A stretch of DNA of 64,000 nucleotides from Escallonia rubra (lineage: Eukaryota > Streptophyta > Magnoliopsida > Escalloniales > Escalloniaceae), in NCBI GenBank assembly GCA_033065855.1, contig JAVXUO010002322.1:248001-312000 (forward strand), in the 5' to 3' direction. The position numbers were made by a program, and so were the translations under genes. The notes below the pieces were generated by a model. The model searched no databases. It saw nothing but the letters and a program-made list of their open reading frames with translations, and had not been told where the DNA came from. Positions 23,327-35,280 of the stretch are shown in pieces. Positions within the stretch are counted from its first letter, which is position 1. Each line of letters starts with the position of its first letter.

Positions 23327-26300
23327 TTACTCTGCATCAGCTGCTCCAATACCTTTGAGCATTTCCTTCAGTTCACCTGTCTACACGACAGACCAGAATA
23401 TTTGAGCAAATTTATTCCGCGTAAGCGAGGAAACAAAAAAAATTTACCTTATGCATGTTAAGGATGATATCTGATCCTCCAACAAACTCTCCCTTGATGA
23501 ATATTTGTGGAAATGTAGGCCAGTTGCTGCATAACAACAATAGCAATAAGTACAGCAATTTTATCAACCATGATAGTTTATTCACCACCCTTTCTCCAGA
23601 AAGAGGATCGCGGCGTTTGATACATACAACAACGTGGCCAAGTATCCTCTTGTCTAGACATAATCCATTAGACTCGTAAAATAGGAAAATGACATGGATG
23701 CGTGGGAACCTCAACACAACTATCCCTAGTTGCGAATACCATTGCGTACCACCTCATACCACGCTGTTTTCTGCTATATAGCAGATGAGATTAGCGTACT
23801 CGATTGCAGATAGCTAGACATATGTGATATGTCATGGATTCTTGGTGTGGATATGCTGTCAAATGTCAGTACTGATTTTCACAGAAAGGGGGAAGGGGGG
23901 AGGAAGAGACACTTATGAAATGGGCAGGGAAAGAAAAGAGTTGTGATGGGTAACGAGGCACGTGAGAGATGAATTCTTTGTTTGAAAATCTCCAATAGAA
24001 AAGTAAGCAAATATTTTTATTTGCTTGTGAGCATTTTTCCCTTGGAGGCTAAAAGTAATATCCCAAGTTAACTTCTAAGCAAGCACAACTTAAATTTTAG
24101 GTGTTGATGATAGACGAATTTGCTAGTTGTTTGATCTTTCATACTACATGATATATCTTATCAGTACATATATTATCTATATGGATATGGGGTCTGATCC
24201 AGATATAGCGCTACAAAAGCCCATTTTATTCTAGCTGATCTACAGCCGTCCACGTATAATGGTGATTGCAATGTGTGGTGGCTATGCTGGTGGTTAGTGG
24301 TGGACTGCGGTGGTGGTGTTTGGCGGTGGAGTTGGTGCTTGTTGTCGGGTAGAACAGGTTGAGAGAAAACAAGAAAAGAAAGGCAACAATTGGCCATTCT
24401 TGTAATGGTGCACACATTGCTCCTTGTAGAAGCAGTTAGAGGCAATTTTGAATAAAAAGAATTGATCTCCTTTGTCCCTGTCGTGACAATAGCACTTGAA
24501 AAGCCCCTTGTATCAATTTCAGAACAATCAGCCGCAACAAATACGAAATGCCAACCGCGTGCAACTGGTACTTGTACATACAATACCTCAGGATAAACCT
24601 GTACCCTCTTTGATACAGTATTTATAAATGTGCCGTGCAACTACTACAACAGTGTCACAAGGACAGCAGTATAAACAGGTATATGTCCTTGCTCCTAATG
24701 TGTACTGGTAAGTTGAATTTTAATTCCTTCGGGTTGAAGTTAATACTGCAATCACAGAAACCACCATTGTGCAGCTGCCAAAGGATGTCTAGGGGTTAGA
24801 TTTCGTGAATGTTGATAACCTGTCAGTTTCGCCTTCTAACATCCTCTCAACCACCACACTATTGGCAACTACAACCACATAAAAAAACTGGTGCCACTAG
24901 AAGACAAGTAGCTTATGACAATGAAAACAACAAGAAAGGGAAAGTTCTCCCATTTAGGCAAATTCTATATTTTCAATCGATCATGCTTATATTTCTGAGA
25001 ATACAATTGTCAAGTTCGTAAGCAACATGACACCATAGATTTAAGGAAAGAGAAGCATTAATGCATGTAACTCTTCATTACATGCGACCCACAACAGTAT
25101 CAAGCTGTTGGTCACGTCTTCTTGCCCTGTCTCTAACACTATGCTTTTGCAATTCTAGAACCAAGGTGTTTTTATTTTGTTTAGAAGGCATATTCTACGA
25201 AGTAAAAACACAAGGAGAGAGGTGTTGGGGGGAGTTGATAGAGCGCGATCTGTGTGCCCCACTAACCACAAAAAGTCTTCGTTCAGAGCCAATTACTTGA
25301 TGAACGAGTAATATCCAAGACACAGATCTCTTTAGTTGTATGGCAACGCAAAATTTTATAGTTGAAAGTACAAAATGGGTTGCTCGTAAATTACCTGAAG
25401 GCTTTTACAGCACCTTTAAGCTCAGGGTCTTCTAATATGTTTCTGGCAGCCAAAGGAACTTCTGCAGAGTCCATATAGATCAAAGGATCACTTTTATGCA
25501 TAGATGAGTTCATTCACCCTCAAGATAAATGGAGAAGCCAAGAAAGCAATGAAAAGGATGCATCAAGCACGATTCCACCACTTAGTGGTAGCCGTAAATA
25601 GTTGACCAACACTTATAGTCTTATAATTCCACATTTACTTTCCTCTTTTAACACTTATCAATCAGATGTATGTGTTGTATATTAACAAAGTTCTTTCTTT
25701 TTTCCCTTTTTTTTTCCCAGGTGGGGTGTGGTGGGTGGGTGGGTGTTTTTTTTTTTTGTGTGGTGGGGGGGGGGGGGGGGGTGATTAGTCGGTTTATTGG
25801 GGCACACGTATCACATTGATATTCATGAACCTTTTCGAACTTGCAAACAAGATAACTATCCAGAAACTGCATGGACTCAACAAATGAAAGCTTTTAATAT
25901 CTTCCGATCCTCCCCTCCAACGATCAACATAAGTGATAGATCTTGGTGTAGTTTAGACAATCTTAACTGTGATATTAGTTTTCACGATAAAAATCTCAAT
26001 CATTGAGAATAAGAGTTTCTTGACTGGCTCTGCAGCCTTTGACTCCTTATGCAATAACTAAATACGCACTCAGATCTAAGTTAGTAAATTGTAAATCGGC
26101 TCTTACTATATTCTCTCAGCACTTTCACTGCTAGTGAGCTGAATCCGCATCTAGGAAGTGCTGGCTCCCCCTTCATGTAAATCATAACGGAGTTGTCCTT
26201 GACATCCTACAGTACAAGGTTACCCCAATCATTAGGTAAAGGAGAAAAAGGGTTAGAAAAAGCTTCCTGCAGCCAACAAGAGAAGACATGCAAAATGCCA

Positions 26301-27578
26301 GATCTAATGTAAGAACATGACAAAAAATTACAAGGCCTACGAATAAAGAAAATAGGTTTTGATCCAATGGAATTTAACTACCTGCTCAACAATGTCCTTC
26401 AAAGAAAGGCCAGAAGACTCGAGCTTATTAGTGGGTTGAAAATCCTCATGCGTGTCAGGATCAGTGGGGACAGTAGTTGAGAATCGCATTCCAAGCTGAG
26501 AGAAGGATCCAGACACCTACTAACAAGTCAAAGTAGCTGTTAACTGATACATTGCTCTCGTCAATATAATGTAGTCTAAGAAGAAGACCAGATCATCTGT
26601 AGTTTGAAGTATAACATATTTTAGAACTCAAAAGAAAAGAAATTACTGCAATCAAGCTCCCCTAGCTGAGTGAGTAAAAGAAAAAACCAAACAGATATGC
26701 ATTAGTCAGGCTAGAAATCAACAGTTTGGTGACCAAACTAGATGGGGGACTAGAAAATTTCTAAGGAAAAAATGACTCAAACACTTTGGTTATAAACTGA
26801 TGCTGACTTTCATGAACTAGATGTTTCATTCCATTCCTAAAGGGCCAAAACTAAATTAGGACATGAAGTTTTAAAACCATGGCTTCGAGGAGTGGTATGC
26901 GCAACAGCTCAACTAACGTATATACAACAAATCTTATTCACATCAACAGAGCATCTTTGCACAAGTGTATTCACCAGGGATAAGCGTGACTCATAAAGGA
27001 TAACGCAAATTTTCCTTGAGATTGCAGCATAAAACTTCAAAAGCCAAGAGAGCAGTTGTGAAATTCGAAAGTCAAACTCCGACATTTTCCACATTGACAC
27101 TACTTAACCATCTCTCTCTAACCTATATATAATCATGAATAAGCAATAACCATTAGAAGTTTATCAATAATACAGCAAAAGGTGCCAGTCGATAGCTCTT
27201 CCTGATGCACAATTTTGCCAAACGTCAATCCGTCATAGCTATTTGAGTTCAATTCGATGTTTACATGGTACTGAGCCTACCATAGAAATTTGCCAAACGT
27301 CAAGGGAAAACTCCAGTGGAACGGAGGTAGTATTTGCTCCATTCTTCCTTACAAACCCCTCTACCGTTTACCAGATGTTTAACCTAATAAGCACGCGCAG
27401 CACAATTCGCATTCTAATTAACTTAAAAACAAATTCAAAGCATATTTGACATAAATTTTCAATGAACAAGCTAAATTGTACGCACAGAAAGGCATCAAAA
27501 TCTTACAAATGAAGTCGAGCGAGCGGCTGGAAGGGCCGCCATCCCCTTGAATAGCACGGTAGACAATGACCTTGCCAT
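23327..27578 (-). CDS. GRXS15: Monothiol glutaredoxin GRXS15, mitochondrial (CGFS type)
   Basis: Mitochondrial glutaredoxin that binds and hands on [2Fe-2S] clusters with glutathione. Six exons on the minus strand: 27507-27578, 26382-26516, 26107-26206, 25395-25461, 23448-23526, 23327-23380; phases match and give 168 residues, the family length. N-terminus [20 protein letters not shown] is a basic, Ser/Ala-rich presequence. The core has [20 protein letters not shown], then [17 protein letters not shown] with the CGFS active site, then [19 protein letters not shown], the glutathione-binding TFPQ and GG signature. The C-terminal exon reads [17 protein letters not shown]. Intron 4 is 1.9 kb and includes a poly-T/poly-G tract. 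The gene is divergently arranged with UTP5, 957 bp between start codons. Confidence 0.96.
23527..25394 (-). other. Long GRXS15 intron 4
   Basis: A 1.9-kb intron between the exon ending GAVKAF and the one beginning NWPTFPQ. A 155-codon minus-strand ORF at 24173-24640 lies in it, but it shows no conserved domain that I recognise and has no role in the GRXS15 frame. Confidence 0.55.
25686..25792. repeat. Homopolymer-rich tract in GRXS15 intron 3
   Basis: A poly-T run, a GGTGGGTGGGTGGG stretch, a second poly-T run and an unbroken run of about 18 G on the plus strand. Runs like these are unstable and are frequently miscounted in assemblies. The G-rich part could form a quadruplex. Confidence 0.8.
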
Positions 27579-28535
27579 GATTTTAACAGATCAGAATTTC
27601 GAACAGCTGCAGAAGAAGATGCAAATGAGTGACGAAATTAGAGAGATGAGAAAAAACAAATTAAGAAAAAAAGATTTAAAAACCCTAACATATCGCCCCC
27701 GTAAAACCTTGTATTAACCTCCGCCGACTCGATGGCTGAAGCGGCTTCTTTCTCACTTTTACCTATTTTAGAATCAAAGCTTAAATATGTGGAAATTAAA
27801 CTCTAATTTAGGAGTGAATTTTTGTCTATGCTATTTCAAAAAGAGAGCGAAAAATGATGTTGCTATAAAACTAAGACAAAAAAATTATCATTTGTCGTTT
27901 AGTCGTCACTTTTAAAAATAAAATTTACTACAATAGCAATAGTTTGTCATACCACTTCTTTGATGTTTCTGAATAGACCGACATTTGATTTTTTTTTAAT
28001 GTCGATAGTCATATGTACTTATATTTCTTTAATATTGATTTAAATGTTTTTTTTTTTTTGCTTTTTTCTCAGTTAGTTAATGAGGTTGATACTGTGTTAC
28101 ACTTTTTTGTTACTGGATTCTTTGAAATTCACCAAAAAAAAATGTGTAAAGGAACAACGTCTTTAAGTTAGCACAAACCGTTTAAACCGATCAAATCGAA
28201 CCGTCTAAACCGAGTAAACCGAACCGTCCAAATCGATAATGTTTTGTTTGGTTCAGTTCACAATTTTTCAAATCGAGAGGTAACGGTTCGATTTGCAGTT
28301 TGACCTCCAAAACGACCTGTGATCACTCTTAAGTAGTATACAAAAATACAATTTGGCATGCGGATGATAGATAAAATTTATCAGGAAAAGATGCATCGAG
28401 TAATTTTTCTTTTTGCCTTTGAATTTTTGGTGGGGGGGAGAGGAATTGCAATTAAAGCATTCTATGCTTTAAAACCCCAAAACCCTTTCTACACAGTGCC
28501 CCCTCTCTTCCGCAGCTCGTATACTCAAATCTATA
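27579..28535. promoter_or_regulatory. Shared divergent promoter region of GRXS15 and UTP5
   Basis: The 957 bp between the two start codons must hold both promoters. Telo-box words are close to each start: AAACCCTAA at 27680-27688 (about 100 bp before GRXS15) and AAACCCT at 28480-28486 (50 bp before UTP5). An AACCG-rich piece at about 28170-28340 in the middle resembles the element at 57769-58340. Whether the two genes are co-regulated cannot be seen from sequence. Confidence 0.5.
28170..28340. repeat. AACCGAACC-rich repeat fragment
   Basis: Dense copies of AACCGATC, AACCGAACC and their complements (GGTTCAG, GGTTCGAT), ending near GTGATCACTCTT. Same word family as the longer inverted-repeat element at 57769-58340, so probably a related MITE-like fragment; ends not defined. 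Confidence 0.5.
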
Positions 28536-31500
28536 ATGGCGAAAGAGAAGCTGAAATCCCTAATCACATCTTTCACCTCAGACGGCGACTACCTTGCTGT
28601 TCTATCGCCCGACGGAACAGTCAAAGTAAGCTCCCTCCGTCTTCCTTTTGAACTGAAGCAGGTCTTCATAGACACAATTGTAGAAAATAAGGGTTTTGCA
28701 ATTGCGCGGTACCGGGATTGAGAAAAAAAAGGAGAAAATAACTTAGAAGCATGCTGTTTTTGTGCGATTCGGTTCATGGAAAAGGGAAAGTTGTGGTGAA
28801 TTGACCTGATTATGTGGACATTTTGAAAAAGAGCAATTTTGGCAGTCAAAGTTGCAGACTTTTGTTTTTGAATACTTGTGATATGATGGTTTGAAACTGT
28901 TAAAAGTAAACACTCGTTGAAAATGGTTTGTGGGCATCAACCGAGGTAGTTTTAGGGACAACATGCTGAGTGTTACAATGCGGTTGTATATGATCTTAAA
29001 TGTATGCATGAGTAACTAATTAAGTGGACAATACTGTAGAATTCTTTCAATTGTGTTTTTATTTTTCGTTTCCGGAAAAGATTAAGGTACGTTTTAGGTT
29101 GCGAAGTGTTCACTAACTCACACTCTACAGTTTACACTTAGATTGTCAGATACATGGTTCTTCAATCCCTTTGCTAGATTTACAACACTTAATTTCCTGA
29201 ACCTTTTACAGGTTAACCTTATTTGACAGAATTCAACTCGAAAAAGAAAACCCAACCCAACACGCACGGAGACACAGAGAATTACTGCTATGTTATTTTG
29301 TTACTGTAATCTTGACCTGAACTTCAACTCTGAAGTTAATATCTGGAATTCTTCAACTGTATATTTATGAGGAACTTAGCTTTACTTACTTCAAAAGTTT
29401 AAGATGTTAAAATCAAGAAGGTCAGCGAAAGTCCTCACTAGTTTTTTGTAAATGCACCTTAATCTTGAATGTTGTTCCTACATTTCCATCTTATCCCGAA
29501 TTATGATTGCTTTAAAAAATTAGAAAGTGCCACAATTCATTACTTCTACTTTCTCTGGTGTCCTTCAATTTCAGTTTACTTATAAACTGTAGTAGAGGAA
29601 TCTATTAGTGTCAGTGTTTTTTTATGTATGCGTCACTAGATGCTAATTATATAGATATTGCTGTATGATTTGCAGATCTGGAAAACAAGCAGCGGAGGGC
29701 TGTCTGCAGAATGGAAATATTCAGATGGAGACATTGATGCGAGGTTTTCTTGTGTAGCTTGTAGCTTCATCCAGAAGAAGGTAGTCTCACACACTATGGG
29801 TAGGCAATATCCTTGTTTACCTATAATCCTTAAATTTCTTATTATCATGGTTCTTTCTTTTCTTATATTTTAGCGTAGAAATGAACAAGGTACTTGCTTA
29901 GTAGCTCTGGGCACAGATGATGGAAATATTTTGGCTATTGATGTTTTTGCTGGTCAGACAAAGTGGCAATCTTCGGCACTTCATCCTGGGTATGTTAGAC
30001 ATTCTTGTTGAAGTACTTCTAACGCGAAAGCCGCTTTGATATGTGTGCAATTGGACAGTCGTTAGTCAAGCCTACCATTTGGATGGTGGCGACTGTTTAA
30101 TTGTATCTGTTGGGAAACTAGAAGTGAGATTGAAGTAAATACAAACATTATGCATGAGATTTCCCAAAACCAATACAATCTCGTTGCACTTATCTGGGTT
30201 TTGGTTACCATTGTTCGTTATGCTCATCTCAATGGGGTGTATATTCTGTCGTAAAAACATAATTCTGCCTTAAAAACATAATTTTTACTCAATTCCCTCA
30301 GTTGCTATTGCAAGTACTTTACTCTGTTCATCAGTAGTTTCTTGGTATCACTGATATGCTATTGTAATTTGTGCATTACCCATTACTACTTGAAGGAATG
30401 TTCAATGTTCATGATCTTCTGGGAGTAGCAGCAGTAGCTCTCTGGTTGCTTGCTATATATAGAGAGATCAACATCTAAATGAGTGACAGTTTCCTGTTTA
30501 ATATGCAGTGGAATTGCTGGTATTTATTTTGCAAATAAAGGACGTAGACTTCACATGATCGGTACCAATGGAATGGTATACGAGTTGAACCCAGAAACTG
30601 GAGAACTTGTAAAGGAGTTCAGAATTTCAAAGAAGTCTATCTCTTCGTCAGCTTTGTCATGTGGTCTGTGATGAATTTTTTGGTTCCTGCGCATCACGAC
30701 CTTGTGTTGTGTGTTTTTTGTAATCAATTCCTTTCTTAATGTGAAGATGAGAAGATTTTAGCCGCCGCCAGTGCCAAGTTACAACTTTTTAGTTTGGAAA
30801 ATGGGAAAGAAGTGCTGAAGTTCTCTGCTGATTCAGTATGTCTCTCTCTCTCTCTCTCTCTCTCCCCCCCCCCCCTCTCCCTCCCTCCCTCCCTCTCTCT
30901 CCCCCCCTGCCTCTCTCTCTGTCCCCCTCCCTCTCTCTCGTTCACAACAAAATTTTAGTTCTGAACCCTATATTACCGCAGGGGCCAGTGCAGTTTCTTT
31001 CTGTATCTGATGATGCCAAGCTCATCGTGACATCAGGGTTTGGTGAGAAACACCTACAGGTGTGGAAGTGCAACTTGAGCAGCGGAGCCGTAAGCAGCGG
31101 GCCTCTTCTTACCATGAGACATCCACCATTAGCTATCGAATGCAAGAATAGCTGCACCGGAGAGGATGGCTTGGTTGTACTCTCCGTGTCAGAATCGGGC
31201 GTGGCTTATGTCTGGAACCTGAAGACCATCTCTGAAGAAGATATAAATCCAACTAAGATCACAGTTCAGCGTGGCAAAGCTAAAGATCCACTTAGTAGTG
31301 GAAGAGCCAAGAAGAGTCGCACTCCCATAATTGCTGCCAGATTGCATGCCTTGGAAACGGATGGACAAGTGACAATCCTTGTCACATATGGTCCTGTGGA
31401 TTCTCCACATTTTACTTTTGTGGATGTTAGTAGCCCAGGGGAGGATATAGTGATAGCAGCGGCAGATGAGACTGTGAAAGGTGATGCAACTATACAAGAA

Positions 31501-34500
31501 AGTGGAGTTCGTGCAGGAATAGGTGGGGCACATTTTTGGTCTCTTGCTTGCCGCAAGAAGTGGAAGAGCAACAAGTCTTACTTATGCACATATCTTATAT
31601 GGCTTTCTTTCTCTCATTGCATCTATCACAGTGCTCTATCTACTCTCTATGTGTTTAGTTTAGGATATTGGAGCATGAAGAGCTTGAGACCGGTGACATT
31701 TAACATGTCATATATCCAAAGTGCTTATACATCTACAAGTACCTGTACATGTTGAAGTGTCATTGGTGTTTTAAAACTTTCATCTAGAAAGTCATTCCAT
31801 GTCCAACTATCCCAAGTCTGTCAAATGCTGCCTAAGTAGGTCCAAGCAATGAGATTCCATCTATAGGTCCAGTCATATGAAAAAAGATGAAATCCTTGAA
31901 TAATGTTTATGGTCGCACTTTTGGTTGAACTCATAGGTCCTATTAGGAGTTTAAAGGTGCCTATCTAGCATTTAACAGTTCTTTCTTCAACGTTATCTTT
32001 TTGTTGCTTTTTTGTTTTTAGGAGTTTAAAGGTGGGTCATGGAGTGTAATATATAGGTTATTAGACTTTCTTTGGGCCTTTTAATTTTGAGTTTTTGCTC
32101 ACCTGGCAGCTGAATACTGTTAAACAAGTATTTTTAGTGTTTTGATTTCGAAGTTCATGCACAGACCATGTTTCTGTCTTTGTACTTACATTTCTTCTGT
32201 GTACATGAGTTTTGGTATAATGCTTGCAAGGTTCAGATTAACATCGTACTTTGTGATACTTTCTCTCTCTCAATTGGGTGTCCTCAAATTTGGTTGAAAC
32301 TTATGAGATTTTCAAGTTGTTTTGTTTTGTGTAACACTTTTATGATAGAATATGAAAAATTTTCTTTTCGTGTTCTAGATATCCTGCATATATTTCTGAA
32401 ATCTGAATTAAATTCAGATAACTTACTTGCAGATTTAGGAGATATGGAGTTAGAAGCAATTGGTGGAGCAGTCCAAAAACAAAAAGCCAATAAGAAACGG
32501 CCTGCGCCCGATCCGGAGTCTGCAAAATCTGAAACATTAGGCGATGAGGGTAAGCTCTACTAAAGAGTTTCGAAGATGTAGCATTAAAACCAATATTATG
32601 TGATGTCAGGGCTAAGCTTAATGCTAGATAACACCTAAGCTCTTGTGCTTCTTGAGGTGAAGTGATCACCTAGCAATATAGATCCGCTCAACTGGAGTAT
32701 TGCCAATGTAGCTTTCTTATGGATAACACACTATTATTTTTCCATTTGTGATTTGCCACATACAAAATGTAAATGGATCACTTCATCCTTGTCATAATTG
32801 TAAAAGCACGTGTGTGTATTCTGCATTGGTTATGTCCAATCATTTTGGCGATGGTTGAGTTTGACCTTGTTATCATGGAAGTTTAGGCATTATTCTTTTC
32901 TAATTTCCATAGCTTTGGGAGAGTAACACGGTAGCGGAATTATATATATATAGGTATTGGAGGGGCTACAGACGGAGTTCAAATTGACAATGATTCAAAT
33001 GAGCTGACCATGGGTGAGAAGCTGGAGAGTTTAAACCTAGTTGATAAAAGAGAGTCGTCATCACTTGCAAAGCCTCCAAGTGCAGATTCAGTTCATGTTC
33101 TGCTGAAGCAAGCACTACATGCCGATGACCGAGTCCTTCTTCTAGACTGCTTATATAGACAAGACGAGAAGGTTTTATACGCTATGTTTAACGATGTTGA
33201 AATCGCTGTCCTTATAATAGACCACTATATTTGTTATCTGCTAATGATCATGATACATTTCCTGCTTTCAGGTAATCACAAATTCCGTGTCATTGTTGAA
33301 TCCATCTGATGTGCTGAAGCTTTTGGAGTCCCTCGTATCCATTATAGATTCTAGGTAAAGATGGCCTGTAGGATAAGATATAATACTGGTTCAAGTACCC
33401 TGCCTCTGTACTGTTTTTATCACTCCAGAGTTTTTCCGATTCTTTATCTGACCAGAGTCCTAGTTTGAAACTTAAGAAAAGGGCATGGCGCAGAATTTCT
33501 ACTACATGTTTACTTTCCATTTGATGTTTCTTTTGCTTCGAATACATTCACCTATTTCTCTGCTGAACTGAAGCTTTCTCGTTCCAGGGGTGCAGTGCTA
33601 GCTTGTGCCGTGCCATGGCTTAGAAGTTTACTGCTTCAACATGCAAGTGGGATAATGTCCCAGGAATCCTCTTTGCTAGCTCTCAACTCTTTATACCAGG
33701 TAAGGACAGTAATACTTTTAGATTTAAGTTCTTGTAGACCAGGCATCTTCCAAGGGTATTAGGTAGTTTGCATGATATCTCAGCAGCTTGAATTCTAAAG
33801 CGTCATGGCTGGTATACCAGAGACTTGGGAGTTACATTAAATTGATATGGGCATGTTTCTGAATATACTTCAATGTCTTTTATTTGATTAAGAAGTTTGA
33901 AGTAAGTTGTTAATTTTCTGCCACTTTTTAAGGTCCGTCACCAAACTAAAAGATGTACGCTACACTACACAGGCACGAATCATTTTAAGAAAAGGAAATA
34001 AAATAAATCGCAAACAAGCCCCAGGATGGGCTACGTTAAGCTCTACAGTAGCCTTTTGAATTATATTAGAAACTCCAAGGTGATAAAAGAATAAGCTTAT
34101 CCATATTATCTGAATTATGATTTTTTTTTAAGGAATATGTTGCCAAAGCTTTTTCAGCTATTGCCAAGTCAATGTGCAATAAAAGAAAGCAGAGTACAAC
34201 CTTTTTTTTGTTGTTGCTATAATAGCTCTTTTGCTAAGCTCAATTTCTTTGGGAAATAAGACCACCACCTTTTACTGCATTTTTCTAATGGTTTATGTGA
34301 GATGCTCCTCACACACTAGAAGCACAGGAAGTTTCTTCACTTGAGCATGAAGAAATTAATCATGATCGCCCAGAAATTAGCAATTGTTAACTGGAGACGG
34401 ACAACAGCAGTAGTTTTTTCTTTTCATCTGCTGTATACGATGGTAAAAAATGCTTTTCGAAGTATTTCATTCATCTTTGAGGATAGATCTGTCAAGTGCT

Positions 34501-35280
34501 AACCTCCTCAATATGCAAGCTGAAGTGCTTGGCAGCAATGCTTATAATACTCGCATGTCTTTCTAATGTTTAAAACTCGTGTTGTCAAGTTGTTTGCTTC
34601 TTGTGTTTCTCGCCTAATTAATTGGTAACATTGCCTCCATCTATGTAAAGGTGCTAGTCTTTCTTTCTTTTATTTGTCTGTTTGCATTGATCAAGACATT
34701 CATATATTCGGATAATTATGATATACCTTTGTTGGACTGTAGAATAGAGCTTGATCGCAAGGACTTACTGTCATGAATATGTCTTTGCCATGGCATGAAG
34801 TTGCTTTAGGGTCATATTATTGATCAAAAAATATTTTTTGACTTTCGTCCTCTTCAAACAAGATGCAACTATCTCGCCATACTCATAAGAAAGTTTTTTT
34901 CTGCTGTCCACTTACCCAACTTTCCTAATGACTTTGTCATTCATTTGCAGCTCATAGAATCTAGGGTTGCTACGTTCACTCCAGCTCTTCAATTATCAAG
35001 TTGCTTAGACTTGCTTTATGCGGGGGTAAGTGTGTTGGTAATTATGAGTATTAAGAATTTATACTGCATCAACTTTCTTACTTATAGAGCTTTCCCTGCG
35101 CAGACTGTTGATGATGGAGAGGAGGAAAATGGCTTAATACAACCAGTTGTTTTCGAGGACAAGGATGAAAGTGATGAAGAGGGATCCGAAGATGCCATGG
35201 AAACTGACGATGACAGCAAAAATCCCGAGGCAATCAGTGATATTAGCGATGTCGAAGGAAGTGATGGCATGAGTGAGTAA
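28536..35280 (+). CDS. UTP5: UTP5 / WDR43-like WD40 protein of the small-subunit processome
   Basis: Nucleolar WD40 protein of the t-UTP (UTP-A) group, which supports rDNA transcription and early pre-18S processing. Twelve exons: 28536-28625, 29676-29780, 29874-29989, 30509-30663, 30747-30835, 30982-31522, 32433-32549, 32954-33171, 33272-33354, 33588-33699, 34951-35025, 35104-35280. All phases join, giving 625 residues. N-terminal propeller blocks include FTSDGDYLAVLSPDGTVKIW, ALGTDDGNILAIDVFAGQTK and LIVTSGFGEKHLQVWKCN. The UTP12-type helical domain spans exons 8-11, e.g. VHVLLKQALHADDRVLLLDC and GAVLACAVPWLRSLLLQHAS. The tail is very acidic (DKDESDEEGSEDAMETDDD). The exon 4 donor is set at 30663 because only this restores SCDEKILAAAS. 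Intron 5 is a C/T-rich tract; introns 1, 6 and 10 are long. Confidence 0.95.
30838..30945 (+). repeat. CT/C-rich polypyrimidine tract filling UTP5 intron 5
   Basis: Immediately after the exon 5 donor the transcribed strand is almost pure C and T for about 100 nt, within an intron of only 146 nt (30836-30981). It reads as (CT)n then C runs and CCCT blocks. Length polymorphism here would be expected. Confidence 0.85.

Noticed and set aside
24173-24640. 155-codon minus-strand ORF in GRXS15 intron 4
   Set aside because: It lies inside a confirmed intron of the same strand and has no recognisable domain.
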